Shown: piece after piece, positions 50,982 to 59,948 of the stretch | How positions within the stretch are numbered: the first letter of the stretch is position 1 | Layout of the letters: each line of letters starts with the position of its first letter | Notes under the pieces: generated by a model | The model's input: only the letters and a program-made list of their open reading frames with translations | What the model was told of the DNA's origin: nothing | Databases searched by the model: none | Program-made: the position numbers and the translations under genes | Source: Enterobacter soli ATCC BAA-2102 | GTDB taxonomy: Bacteria > Pseudomonadota > Gammaproteobacteria > Enterobacterales > Enterobacteriaceae | Reading direction: 5' to 3' | Length of the DNA: 64,000 bases | Assembly (NCBI RefSeq): GCF_001654845.1 | Contig: NZ_LXES01000045.1 | Coordinates: forward strand, 1-64,000

Positions 50982-51013
50982 GGACATTTAGACATCCAGA
51001 AGTCTAAAAGTTC
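50982..51013 (+). promoter_or_regulatory. Four tandem MetJ boxes
   Basis: Four contiguous 8-bp units, GGACATTT, AGACATCC, AGAAGTCT and AAAAGTTC, match the met box AGACGTCT in 5, 6, 7 and 4 positions. Tandem arrays of this kind are how MetJ with S-adenosylmethionine represses methionine genes. The array ends 55 bp before the MetE-like gene. Confidence 0.8.
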
Positions 51014-51068
51014 AAGAGATGAATTATCACTGTTGGCAATTATCTGCCGGCAGAAACAGGAGATTTCC

Positions 51069-52172
51069 ATGCAGCGACAACACGCCCCGTACCGCGCCGA
51101 TGTAGTAGGCAGTTTTTTACGCCCGGATGCCATCAAACAGGCTCGTCTGAAGTTTTCCAGCGGTGAGATTGATGCCGGGCAGCTTCGCGCTGTTGAGGAT
51201 GAGGCTATCCGCCATGTTGTCGAACAGCAGTGTGCCTGCGGCCTGCATGTGGTCACCGACGGGGAGTTTCGTCGCGCCTGGTGGCATTTCGATTTCTTCG
51301 ACGGGTTGCAGGGCGTTGAGCGTTATGATTCTCAGCAGGGGATCCAGTTCAACGGGGTACAGACCAAAGCCCACGGCGTGCGTGTCACCGGCAAGCTGGG
51401 CTTTGGCGACCATCCAATGCTGGCTGATTTCCGCTACCTGAAGAGTATCAGTGGAAATGCGCAGCCGAAGATGACCATTCCAAGCCCAAGCGTGCTGCAT
51501 TTCCGTGGCGGTCGCAAAGATATCGACGCAACGGTCTACCCGGATCTGGATGCCTATTTTGACGACCTGGCGACCACCTGGCGCGATGCGATCCAGGCGT
51601 TCTATGCCGCAGGTTGTCGCTATCTGCAACTGGATGACACCGTCTGGGCGTATCTCTGCTCTGACGATCAGCGTCGTCAGATCCGCGAGCGTGGGGATGA
51701 TGCTGACGATCTGGCGCGTACCTATGCCCGCGTGCTGAATAAAGCGCTGGAAGGAAAACCAGACGACCTGATCATCGGCCTGCATGTTTGTCGCGGTAAT
51801 TTCCGTTCAACCTGGATTTCTGAAGGCGGTTACGAGCCGGTGGCTGAAGTGCTGTTTGGTTCGGTCAACGTCGATGCCTTCTTCCTGGAGTATGATAACG
51901 ACCGCAGTGGTGACTTTGCGCCATTACGTTTTATCCGTCCGGGTAAACAGCAGGTAGTGCTGGGGCTTATCACCACCAAAAATGGCGAGCTGGAAAACCC
52001 GCAGGGCGTGAAGGCGCGTCTGGAAGAGGCGGCAAAATATGTCGCGAAAGAGCAGATTTGCTTAAGCCCGCAGTGCGGTTTTGCCTCCACTGAAGAGGGC
52101 AACACCCTGAGCGAAACCCAACAGTGGGACAAAGTGCGCCTGGTGACGCAAATCGCCAGCGAAGTCTGGTAA
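51069..52172 (+). CDS. Cobalamin-independent methionine synthase-like protein (MetE C-terminal, YxjG type)
   Basis: A 367-residue protein equal to the catalytic C-terminal half of MetE. Zinc ligands are visible as LHVCRGN (His, Cys), FFLEYD (Glu) and LSPQCGF (Cys); RADVVGSFLRP begins the barrel. Homologues such as Bacillus YxjG/YxjH methylate homocysteine with a simple methyl donor; the donor here is unknown. AGGAG lies 7 nt before the ATG at 51069. Four MetJ boxes upstream place it in the methionine regulon, supporting the function. Monocistronic. Confidence 0.9.
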   Translation: MQRQHAPYRADVVGSFLRPDAIKQARLKFSSGEIDAGQLRAVEDEAIRHVVEQQCACGLHVVTDGEFRRAWWHFDFFDGLQGVERYDSQQGIQFNGVQTKAHGVRVTGKLGFGDHPMLADFRYLKSISGNAQPKMTIPSPSVLHFRGGRKDIDATVYPDLDAYFDDLATTWRDAIQAFYAAGCRYLQLDDTVWAYLCSDDQRRQIRERGDDADDLARTYARVLNKALEGKPDDLIIGLHVCRGNFRSTWISEGGYEPVAEVLFGSVNVDAFFLEYDNDRSGDFAPLRFIRPGKQQVVLGLITTKNGELENPQGVKARLEEAAKYVAKEQICLSPQCGFASTEEGNTLSETQQWDKVRLVTQIASEVW

Positions 52173-52182
52173 TACTTCTGGC

Positions 52183-52213
52183 ACAGCGCTGCATTATTAA
52201 AGTGCAGCGCTGT
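52183..52213. promoter_or_regulatory. Inverted repeat between MetE-like gene and urtA
   Basis: ACAGCGCTGCA (52183-52193) and TGCAGCGCTGT (52203-52213) are perfect 11-bp arms around 9 bases. The next bases, ACCATTC, are not a T-run. It may be a weak terminator for the MetE-like gene, or an enhancer-type site, since it lies 65-95 bp before the sigma-54 promoter. Confidence 0.5.
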
Positions 52214-52277
52214 ACCATTCTGAGTCGTTTTCCCCTCCGCCCGTCATTCCGGCCCCGAAAATCCACGTTTTTCATTC

Positions 52278-52293
52278 TGGCATCCTTTTTGCT
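52278..52293 (+). promoter_or_regulatory. Sigma-54-type promoter of urtABCDE
   Basis: TGGCATCCTTTTTGCT has the invariant GG-N10-GC spacing and matches TGGCACRNNNNTTGCW except at two positions. It lies about 83 bp before urtA. NtrC-driven expression under nitrogen limitation is expected for a urea transporter. Confidence 0.7.
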
Positions 52294-52375
52294 CCTCCTA
52301 AGCTGACACATGTTTATTTTCTGCGTCCACGCGGTAACGGACGTTTAGCACAGCTTTCTTTTCAGGAGTGAAAAT

Positions 52376-53647
52376 ATGCACCGTCGTACCTTTGTAAAAG
52401 CTTTTGCACTGTCGGCCTCTGTGGTCGCTATGGGAATGAGTTTTGGTGTACAGGCTGCGGATACCATCAAAGTGGGGATCATGCACTCGTTGTCCGGCAC
52501 GATGGCTATCTCTGAAACGCCCCTGAAAGATGTTGCCCTGATGACGATCGATGAGATCAACGCGAAAGGTGGGGTACTGGGTAAAAAGCTTGAGCCCGTG
52601 GTGGTCGACCCGGCGTCTAACTGGCCGCTGTTCGCGGAAAAAGCCCGTCAGCTGTTGAGTCAGGATAAGGTGGCGGTGGTGTTTGGCTGCTGGACATCGG
52701 TATCACGTAAATCCGTATTGCCGGTCTTTGAAGAGCTGAACGGTTTGTTGTTCTATCCGGTGCAATATGAAGGCGAAGAGATGTCGCCAAACGTCTTCTA
52801 TACCGGGGCGGCGCCAAACCAGCAGGCTATCCCGGCGGTGGAATATCTGATGAGTGAAGACGGCGGCAGTGCCAAACGCTTCTTCCTGCTAGGCACCGAT
52901 TATGTTTATCCGCGCACCACCAACAAAATCCTGCGCGCGTTCCTGCACTCGAAAGGGGTTCAGGATAAAGATATCGAAGAGGTGTACACCCCATTCGGAC
53001 ACAGTGATTACCAGACCATTGTGGCCAATATCAAGAAATTCTCCGCGGGTGGTAAAACAGCCGTGGTTTCCACCATTAACGGCGATTCCAACGTTCCGTT
53101 CTATAAAGAGCTGGCAAACCAGGGACTGAAAGCGACCGATGTGCCAGTGGTGGCGTTCTCCGTCGGTGAAGAAGAACTGCGCGGCATTGATACCAAACCG
53201 CTGGTGGGTAACCTTGCGGCGTGGAACTATTTTGAGTCCGTTGATAACCCAACCAACCAGGCCTTTGTGGCGGATTACAAAGCCTACGCCAAAGCGCACA
53301 AGTTGCCTAATGCCGATACCGTCGTCACCAACGATCCGATGGAAGCCACCTACGTGGGGATCCACATGTGGGCGCAGGCAGTAGAAAAAGCCGGCACCAC
53401 CGATGTGGATAAAGTCCGTGCGGCAATGGCGGGGCAATCTTACAAAGCACCATCCGGTTTTACGCTGACCATGGATGCCACCAACCACCATCTGCATAAG
53501 CCGGTCATGATTGGCGAAATTGAAGGTAACGGGCAGTTTAACGTGGTCTGGCAGACGGAACAGCCTGTACGCGCCCAGCCGTGGAGTCCGTTCATTGCCG
53601 GTAATGACAAAAAACCCGATCAGCCAATGAAAACGGCCAGTAACTAA
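52376..53647 (+). CDS. urtA: Urea ABC transporter, binding protein UrtA
   Basis: A 423-residue periplasmic binding protein of the branched-chain amino acid/amide type. The signal peptide carries a Tat-like HRRTFVKAF and is cut about residue 27 (VQA|ADTIKVG). UrtA-typical segments are GIMHSLSGTMAISETPLKD, FGCWTSVSRKSVLPVFEE and FYPVQYEGEEMSPNVFYTGA. It captures urea at low concentration. CAGGAGTG precedes the ATG. First gene of the urtABCDE operon behind a sigma-54-like promoter; no urease genes are in the window. Confidence 0.95.
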   Translation: MHRRTFVKAFALSASVVAMGMSFGVQAADTIKVGIMHSLSGTMAISETPLKDVALMTIDEINAKGGVLGKKLEPVVVDPASNWPLFAEKARQLLSQDKVAVVFGCWTSVSRKSVLPVFEELNGLLFYPVQYEGEEMSPNVFYTGAAPNQQAIPAVEYLMSEDGGSAKRFFLLGTDYVYPRTTNKILRAFLHSKGVQDKDIEEVYTPFGHSDYQTIVANIKKFSAGGKTAVVSTINGDSNVPFYKELANQGLKATDVPVVAFSVGEEELRGIDTKPLVGNLAAWNYFESVDNPTNQAFVADYKAYAKAHKLPNADTVVTNDPMEATYVGIHMWAQAVEKAGTTDVDKVRAAMAGQSYKAPSGFTLTMDATNHHLHKPVMIGEIEGNGQFNVVWQTEQPVRAQPWSPFIAGNDKKPDQPMKTASN

Positions 53648-53671
53648 GTCATTGTCAAAGGGAGAAAAGCC

Positions 53672-55246
53672 ATGAATATCATGCGCGTTATTGTCGCTGT
53701 TGTATGGCTTACCGGACTGCTGCCAGGGATGGCGCAGGCATCGGATGCTGATGATTTTGTTGCCGCAAACCGCAGCCAGCAGGCTGCGATGCTGGAACAG
53801 TGGGCAGCCTCGCCGCAAGCGGCACGGCTGCCGCTGTTGCAGGCGTTACAAAAAGAAAATCTCTATCTGGATAGTCAAAAACATGCGTTTACCCGCAGCA
53901 ACGGTGCGATGGTGGCGCTGGGTGACGCAACGGCGGCAGAAGGGCAACCAAAGGCCGTCCGTCTGACCAACCGCTTGCGGGTCCTGGCGACCACGGCGCT
54001 TGCTACACATCAGCTTGTGAGTGACAGTGTCACGCAAAGACGTGATGCCGCAAGACAACTCCAGCGTGATGCACAGCCCGATATGCTCGATTTCCTGCAA
54101 AAGCGGGCGAGCAGTGAAACGGATGATGTTGCGCGCCAGGCGCTGTTGCTGGCGCTGGCGAATCTGCAACTGACCAGCCCACAGGCCGACGTGCGCCTCA
54201 AGGCAGTGGCGCTTTTGGGGCAGTCTGACGATCCGGATGTTCAGGCAAAACTGACGCCATTTGCTCAGGCGCAAACGGAACCGGACGCCAGAGTGCGTGC
54301 TGCCGCAGAAGAGAGCCTGAATCACATTAAACACCGCCTGATGTGGGGAGATCTACTCGGCCAGGCCTTTATGGGGCTGTCGCTGGGTTCCGTACTGCTG
54401 CTGGCTGCGCTGGGGCTGGCCATCACCTATGGATTACTGGGCGTTATCAACATGGCGCACGGCGAGATGTTGATGCTGGGAGCGTATGCCACCTGGATGG
54501 TGCAACAGGCCATGGCAGAATTTACCCCGCAGTGGCTGGCGCTGTATCCGGTGGTGGCGCTGCCGGTGGCCTTTATGCTGACTGCCAGCGTTGGCATGGT
54601 GCTCGAACGCGCCGTTATCCGCCATCTGTATGGCCGCCCACTGGAAACCCTGCTGGCAACCTGGGGGATCAGCCTGATGATTATCCAGCTGGTGAGGATG
54701 GCGTTTGGCGCGCAAAACCTCGAAGTGGCAAACCCGGCCTGGCTCTCAGGCGGGGTGCAGGTTTTTGCCAATCTGACGCTGCCGTGGAACCGCATTGTTG
54801 TGCTCGGTTTTGTGCTACTGGTGCTGTTCTTTACCTGGCTTACCCTGAATAAAACCCGTCTGGGGCTTAACGTGCGTGCGGTGACGCAAAACCGCAGCAT
54901 GGCGGCTTGTTGCGGTGTGCCAACCGGGCGCATCGATATGTTGGCCTTTGGGCTGGGGTCGGGCATTGCCGGTCTGGGCGGTGTGGCGTTATCACAGCTG
55001 GGCAACGTGGGGCCTGAACTGGGCCAGGGTTACATCATCGACTCGTTCCTGGTGGTGGTACTTGGCGGTGTCGGCCAGTTGGCCGGGAGCGTGGCGGCGG
55101 CCTTTGGTCTTGGGATTTTCAATAAAATCCTTGAACCGCAGATGGGCGCTGTTCTTGGCAAAATCCTGATCCTGGTGGCGATCATTCTGTTCATTCAAAA
55201 GCGTCCGCAGGGGCTGTTTGCACTCAAAGGGAGGGTTATTGACTGA
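53672..55246 (+). CDS. urtB: Urea ABC transporter, permease UrtB
   Basis: A 524-residue LivH-type permease with the long N-terminal periplasmic extension typical of UrtB: signal peptide to about residue 24, then about 190 helical Ala/Gln/Leu-rich residues with HEAT-like character. The eight-helix membrane domain begins near 225 (GLAITYGLLGVINMAHGEML). The permease loop is CCGVPTGRIDMLAFGLGSGI. GGGAG precedes the ATG. Its TGA shares one base with the urtC ATG. Confidence 0.95.
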   Translation: MNIMRVIVAVVWLTGLLPGMAQASDADDFVAANRSQQAAMLEQWAASPQAARLPLLQALQKENLYLDSQKHAFTRSNGAMVALGDATAAEGQPKAVRLTNRLRVLATTALATHQLVSDSVTQRRDAARQLQRDAQPDMLDFLQKRASSETDDVARQALLLALANLQLTSPQADVRLKAVALLGQSDDPDVQAKLTPFAQAQTEPDARVRAAAEESLNHIKHRLMWGDLLGQAFMGLSLGSVLLLAALGLAITYGLLGVINMAHGEMLMLGAYATWMVQQAMAEFTPQWLALYPVVALPVAFMLTASVGMVLERAVIRHLYGRPLETLLATWGISLMIIQLVRMAFGAQNLEVANPAWLSGGVQVFANLTLPWNRIVVLGFVLLVLFFTWLTLNKTRLGLNVRAVTQNRSMAACCGVPTGRIDMLAFGLGSGIAGLGGVALSQLGNVGPELGQGYIIDSFLVVVLGGVGQLAGSVAAAFGLGIFNKILEPQMGAVLGKILILVAIILFIQKRPQGLFALKGRVID

Positions 55247-56319
55247 TGAGCCAGCCACTTACCTTAACGCTGGCGCGTAAAGCGCCGCGTACCACGCAAA
55301 TTCTCGGCAGCCTGCTGGTGACACTGCTGCTGGTGTTGCCTTTTCTGGCGCTGTTACCCGCCACGCACCCACTGGCGTTATCAACCTGGATGCTCACCCT
55401 GATAGGCAAAATTCTCTGTTACGCCATTGTGGCCGTCGCACTGGATCTGGTATGGGGCTACGCGGGGATGCTGTCGTTAGGGCATGGCATTTTCTTCGCG
55501 CTGGGCGGTTATGCGATGGGGATGTACCTGATGCGCCAGGCGGCAGGTGATGGGCTGCCCGCGTTTATGTCGTTTCTCTCATGGAGCGAGCTGCCCTGGT
55601 TCTGGTGGGGTACCCAGCATTTTGCCTGGGCGTTAGTGTTAATTGTGATGATCCCCGGTCTGCTGGCGCTGGTGTTCGGCTGGTTTGCGTTTCGCTCAAA
55701 GATTAAAGGGGTCTATTTCTCGATCATGACCCAGGCGCTGACCTACGCAGGCATGTTGCTGTTCTTTCGTAATGAGACCGGCTTTGGCGGTAATAACGGC
55801 TTTACGGGATTCACTACCTTGCTCGGCTTTTCGGTCACCGCGACGTCCACGCGCATTGCGCTGTTCCTGGCCACCGTTGTGCTGCTGTTGCTGACGCTGG
55901 GTATCGGTTTTGCGCTGGCGAAAAGCAAATTTGGTCGCATTCTGACCGCCGTGCGTGATGCAGAGAACCGCCTGACGTTCTGCGGCTACGATCCACGTGG
56001 TTTTAAGCTGCTGGTGTGGACGCTGTCCGCCGTGCTGTGCGGCCTGGCGGGGGCGTTGTATGTCCCGCAGGTGGGTATTATCAACCCGGGCGAAATGTCG
56101 CCCACTAACTCGATTGAAGCCGCTATCTGGGTGGCGCTGGGGGGCCGTGGCACGTTGGTCGGCCCGGTCGTTGGCGCTGCGCTGGTCAACGGCGCAAAAA
56201 GCATCTTCACTGTGGCAATGCCGGAGTACTGGCAGCTGTTTCTGGGGCTGATTTTTATCGCCGTCACCCTGTTTTTACCGCGCGGTGTCTACGGCCTGTT
56301 TCGTAAGGGAGAGAAATAA
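55246..56319 (+). CDS. urtC: Urea ABC transporter, permease UrtC
   Basis: A 357-residue LivM-type permease with about ten membrane helices. It shows VWGYAGMLSLGHGIFFALGG, FGGNNGFTG and LTAVRDAENRLTFCGYDPRG, the ATPase-contact loop. It pairs with UrtB to form the urea channel. The ATG overlaps the urtB stop by one base, and its TAA shares one base with the urtD ATG, so translation is coupled on both sides. Confidence 0.95.
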   Translation: MSQPLTLTLARKAPRTTQILGSLLVTLLLVLPFLALLPATHPLALSTWMLTLIGKILCYAIVAVALDLVWGYAGMLSLGHGIFFALGGYAMGMYLMRQAAGDGLPAFMSFLSWSELPWFWWGTQHFAWALVLIVMIPGLLALVFGWFAFRSKIKGVYFSIMTQALTYAGMLLFFRNETGFGGNNGFTGFTTLLGFSVTATSTRIALFLATVVLLLLTLGIGFALAKSKFGRILTAVRDAENRLTFCGYDPRGFKLLVWTLSAVLCGLAGALYVPQVGIINPGEMSPTNSIEAAIWVALGGRGTLVGPVVGAALVNGAKSIFTVAMPEYWQLFLGLIFIAVTLFLPRGVYGLFRKGEK

Positions 56320-57116
56320 TGCAGCCAGCCGAAGGACTCTTTACCCGCCAGTTGCCCGGCGATCGCTACCGCGACCAGACCGACCCGGTGCTGCAACTTG
56401 AGGCCATTAACGTCAATTTCGACGGGTTTCAGGCGCTGACCAACCTGTCGTTAAACATCGGCGTGGGCGAATTACGTTGTGTGATTGGCCCCAATGGCGC
56501 CGGTAAAACCACCCTTATGGACGTCATCACCGGCAAGACCCGGCCGCAAAGCGGGCGGGCAGTGTACGACCAGTCAATCGATCTCACTGCGTTGGATCCT
56601 GCGGCGATCGCCCGTCAGGGCATTGGCAGAAAATTCCAGAAACCCACGGTATTTGAAGCGCTGACGGTATGGGAAAACCTGGAGCTGGCCATGAAGTGTG
56701 ATAAATCCGTGTGGGCTAGCCTGCGGGCAAAGCTCAGCGGTGAACAGGCTGACCGTATCGACGAGATGCTGGTGCTGTTACGTCTGAGCAGCGAGCGTGA
56801 CAGGCGCGCCGGGCTGCTTTCCCACGGGCAAAAACAGTTTCTGGAAATCGGCATGTTGTTGGTGCAAGACCCGCATTTATTGCTGCTCGACGAGCCTGCC
56901 GCCGGGATGACGGATGCCGAAACCGAATACACAGCGGAGCTGTTCAGGAAGCTGGCGGGTAAACATTCGCTGATGGTGGTTGAGCACGATATGGGATTTG
57001 TTGAAACCATTGCCGATCACGTGACGGTGCTGCACCAGGGACGGGTGCTGGCGGAAGGCTCGCTTCGCGAGGTGCAGGCCAACGAGCAGGTGATTGAAGT
57101 GTATCTGGGACGCTAA
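56319..57116 (+). CDS. urtD: Urea ABC transporter, ATPase UrtD
   Basis: A 265-residue LivG-type ATPase: Walker A GPNGAGKTT (about 58-66), signature LLSHGQKQFLEIG (LSHGQ in place of the usual LSGGQ, normal for UrtD), Walker B LLLLDEPAAGM and switch His in VVEHDMGF. It drives import from the cytoplasmic side with UrtE. The N-terminal 20 residues are an extra hydrophilic lead. Confidence 0.95.
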   Translation: MQPAEGLFTRQLPGDRYRDQTDPVLQLEAINVNFDGFQALTNLSLNIGVGELRCVIGPNGAGKTTLMDVITGKTRPQSGRAVYDQSIDLTALDPAAIARQGIGRKFQKPTVFEALTVWENLELAMKCDKSVWASLRAKLSGEQADRIDEMLVLLRLSSERDRRAGLLSHGQKQFLEIGMLLVQDPHLLLLDEPAAGMTDAETEYTAELFRKLAGKHSLMVVEHDMGFVETIADHVTVLHQGRVLAEGSLREVQANEQVIEVYLGR

Positions 57117-57125
57117 GGAGCATTG

Positions 57126-57824
57126 ATGTTACAGGTCAACGAACTGAATCAGTATTACGGCGGAAGCCATATTCTGCGCGGCGTGAGCTTTGAAGCGATT
57201 ACGGGAGAAGTCACCTGCCTTTTAGGCCGCAACGGCGTGGGGAAAACCACGTTGCTGAAATGTCTGATGGGGCTGATTCCGGCCAAAACAGGCGAGGTGC
57301 TGTGGCATGGGAAGAAAATCACTCACAGCAAACCCCATCAGCGCGTGCAGTCAGGTGTGGCGTATGTGCCGCAGGGGCGGGAGATCTTCCCGCGTTTAAC
57401 CGTTGAAGAAAACCTGCTTCTGGGGTTATCGCGCTTTTCTGCACGCGAAGCGAAAAACGTCCCTGAGGAGATCTGGCAGCTCTTTCCGGTGCTCAAAGAG
57501 ATGAAACACCGCCGGGGTGGCGATCTTTCCGGTGGCCAACAGCAGCAGCTGGCTATTGGCCGTGCGCTGGCGAGCCGCCCGCAGCTGCTTATCCTGGATG
57601 AACCAACTGAAGGCATTCAGCCATCGGTGATAAAAGAGATTGGCCAGGTGATCCGCCAACTGGCTGACCGGGGTGATATGGCTATTTTGCTGGTTGAGCA
57701 GTTTTACGATTTTGCCGCTGAACTGGCCGACAGCTATTTACTGATGTCGCGTGGAACCATCATTCAGCGTGGTCGTGGCGAAAATATGGAGCAGGAAGGC
57801 GTTCGCGGACTGGTTGCGATTTGA
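57126..57824 (+). CDS. urtE: Urea ABC transporter, ATPase UrtE
   Basis: A 232-residue LivF-type ATPase with Walker A GRNGVGKTT, signature LSGGQQQQLAIGRALAS, Walker B LLILDEPTEGIQPS and VEQFYDFA. UrtE's QYYGGSHILRG start is intact. AAGGAG lies 7-8 nt before the ATG at 57126; a TTG three bases earlier is less likely. Last gene of the operon. Its TGA stop lies within the Zur box of the next gene. Confidence 0.95.
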   Translation: MLQVNELNQYYGGSHILRGVSFEAITGEVTCLLGRNGVGKTTLLKCLMGLIPAKTGEVLWHGKKITHSKPHQRVQSGVAYVPQGREIFPRLTVEENLLLGLSRFSAREAKNVPEEIWQLFPVLKEMKHRRGGDLSGGQQQQLAIGRALASRPQLLILDEPTEGIQPSVIKEIGQVIRQLADRGDMAILLVEQFYDFAAELADSYLLMSRGTIIQRGRGENMEQEGVRGLVAI

Positions 57825-57844
57825 AATGTTATATTATAACATTC
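57823..57844 (+). promoter_or_regulatory. Zur box upstream of zinT
   Basis: GAAATGTTATA and TTATAACATTC join into a near-perfect palindrome matching the enterobacterial Zur operator (GAAATGTTATANTATAACATTTC). It overlaps the last bases of urtE and lies 33 bp before the zinT start. Zinc-loaded Zur should repress zinT from here. Confidence 0.93.
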
Positions 57845-57876
57845 TTATTCTTATAAAACGGAGTGAGGGTATTGTT

Positions 57877-58518
57877 TTGTCTGCACATATTGGAAAATTT
57901 GCGATGACTCTGGGGGCGCTGCTGGTCAGCGGCCAGCTTTTTGCTCATTCACATGGTCACCAGATGACGGAAGCTGAACAGAAGGCGGCGAACGGCGTTT
58001 TTGCTGACAAAGATGTGAAGGACCGAAAACTGTCCGACTGGGACGGCACCTGGCAGTCTGTCTATCCGTTCCTGCTGGACGGCTCGTTGGATCCGGTCTT
58101 TAAACAGAAAGCCGCAAAGGATAAAAGCAAAACGTTTGACCAGGTCAAAGCGTATTACCGCACGGGCTACGCCACGGATGTCGACAGCATCGGCATTGAA
58201 AATAACGTCATGGAATTCCACAAAGGCAGAGAGGTCAGCAGCTGTCACTACGACTACAGCGGCTACAAAATCCTGACCTACGCCTCAGGCAAGAAAGGCG
58301 TTCGCTATCTGTTTGAGTGTAAGGATGCCAGCAGCAGCGCGCCGAAGTTTGTTCAGTTCAGCGACCACATCATCGGGCCAAAAGCGTCCTCTCATTTCCA
58401 TATCTTTATGGGCAACACCTCCCACGAGGCGCTGCTGAAAGAGATGGATAACTGGCCAACCTATTATCCTAACGAGATGTACAAAGATCAGGTGGTAGAC
58501 GAGATGTTGCACCACTGA
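57877..58518 (+). CDS. zinT: Periplasmic zinc/cadmium-binding protein ZinT
   Basis: A 213-residue lipocalin-like metal protein matching E. coli ZinT (YodA). The signal peptide ends about residue 24 (GQLFA|HSHGHQ), a His-rich N-terminus follows, then LSDWDGTWQSVYPFLLDG, GYKILTYASGKKGVRYLFEC and SSHFHIFMGN with the zinc histidines. It helps ZnuA scavenge zinc when zinc is scarce. I choose the TTG at 57877: GAGGG lies 7 nt before it and it gives a full signal peptide. A Zur box precedes it. Confidence 0.93.
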   Translation: MSAHIGKFAMTLGALLVSGQLFAHSHGHQMTEAEQKAANGVFADKDVKDRKLSDWDGTWQSVYPFLLDGSLDPVFKQKAAKDKSKTFDQVKAYYRTGYATDVDSIGIENNVMEFHKGREVSSCHYDYSGYKILTYASGKKGVRYLFECKDASSSAPKFVQFSDHIIGPKASSHFHIFMGNTSHEALLKEMDNWPTYYPNEMYKDQVVDEMLHH

Positions 58519-58527
58519 TGCTTTATC

Positions 58528-58559
58528 GCCGGGTGGCGACTTCGCCTTACCCGGCCTAC
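58528..58559. repeat. REP element after zinT
   Basis: GCCGGGTGGCGACTTCG and CGCCTTACCCGGCCTAC form a typical REP hairpin between convergent zinT and ydeE. Confidence 0.88.
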
Positions 58560-58563
58560 ATAG

Positions 58564-59757
58564 TTACGCGACTTTTGGCGTTTCGCACCACGCTTTCACG
58601 CTCATCCCGCGCAGGATCATCAGCCAGGCCACCACAATCGCGGCCATCATAATGGCAAACAGTGACCAGTGCGGCAGATGGCTCAGGATGATACCGGTGA
58701 TCATCGGGTTTGCTGCAGCACCCAGCCAGCCCAGCGCCTGAGCCGAGAAATAGCTCGCTTTCATTCCCGGCGGGGCAATGTTATCGATGAGCATGTATTC
58801 ACCAGGTGCATAAATAATCTCACCGAGCGTAAAGATCCCTGCGGCGATACCCCAGTAAACAAGGTTCTCGCCAGAGAACATAAACCCGCCGAGACCGAGC
58901 ACAAAAAAGAGCGTGCCAACCGCCATTAAGGGGCGAATGTTCGCCGCGGACAGCTTGCGCCCGATGGCATATTGCAGCGTCACCACCACGGCGGCATTCA
59001 CCGGTAACACCACCGCAACCACATTCTGCGCAAAATCGCTGTCGGCATTAGCGGCCAGCACGTACTGAGAGATACAGGTAGCGAATGAACCGCCCACGTA
59101 GGAGGCGAGCAGACCGGAAAGCGTATACCACATCAGCGCCCGGTCTTTCAGCAGGATCGAGGGTTGCCACGGGGTGGTATCCTGCGGTGTGTCAGAGGCA
59201 ATGCTCTTCTGGACGTAAAACTGAATAAAGACCAGCGGCAGCGCGGCGCAAATGGCGGCCAGCCAGAACGGCAGTTGCAGGCTGTACATCACAAGCCAGG
59301 TACCAATCGGCGGCCCGACCGTCCAGCCGATGTTGAGAAAACTGTAGTTCAGCGAGAAAACGCGGGCCTTTTCGCTCGATGTCAGCACATCGGCAAACCA
59401 GGCTTTCAGCACCGTTGAGAATACCGAGTAGGCGCAGTTGATAAGTGAAAAGAACAGCACCACCAGGGTGACGTTATCCACCAGCGGGATCGCCACAAAG
59501 CCCACAATAAAGGCCGTAATGGAGATCAACATGTAGCGTTTCTTATCGAATTTATCCGCCAGGATGCCAAATCCCATGCTGAACACCACGCCGATAGTCA
59601 GCGCCACGGTCAGTGCATAACCGATATTCTCTACGCTCATGTTATACATACGCGTCAGATAGATGGTCATAAATGGCAGTGTTGCCCCACGACCGATGGT
59701 TAATAACAATGACGATGCCAACAGCGCTGCGGTTGAGCGCCTGAGAGATGGTTTCAT
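58564..59757 (-). CDS. ydeE: MFS efflux transporter YdeE
   Basis: A 397-residue, 12-TM major facilitator matching E. coli YdeE, reported to export dipeptides. Highly conserved stretches are LLASSLLLTIGRGATLPFMT, GFGILADKFDKKRYML (motif A) and GEIIYAPGEYMLIDNIAPP. The ATG at 59757 has CAGGA 5 nt before it; the upstream frame to 59772 is not needed. Divergent from eamA as in E. coli. Confidence 0.93.
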   Translation of the reverse strand: MKPSLRRSTAALLASSLLLTIGRGATLPFMTIYLTRMYNMSVENIGYALTVALTIGVVFSMGFGILADKFDKKRYMLISITAFIVGFVAIPLVDNVTLVVLFFSLINCAYSVFSTVLKAWFADVLTSSEKARVFSLNYSFLNIGWTVGPPIGTWLVMYSLQLPFWLAAICAALPLVFIQFYVQKSIASDTPQDTTPWQPSILLKDRALMWYTLSGLLASYVGGSFATCISQYVLAANADSDFAQNVVAVVLPVNAAVVVTLQYAIGRKLSAANIRPLMAVGTLFFVLGLGGFMFSGENLVYWGIAAGIFTLGEIIYAPGEYMLIDNIAPPGMKASYFSAQALGWLGAAANPMITGIILSHLPHWSLFAIMMAAIVVAWLMILRGMSVKAWCETPKVA

Positions 59758-59948
59758 ATTCCTGCCCGACATTAGCTTATGATTTATTGTTGTGTATTAT
59801 CAGGATTATCACGCCATAAGGGGCTTGTATAGCACCTAATTTATCCGTAAGTGCTTCCACTGACTGCCAGAATTAATGATCTTTTCCTCCGTGCTTTTTT
59901 TCGTTACCTTGAATCTGTTTACAAAAATTTAATAATCAGGGGCAGGGT

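Noticed and set aside
52889..53818. 309-codon minus-strand frame across urtA
   Set aside because: Antisense shadow of urtA; translated sequence has no family features.
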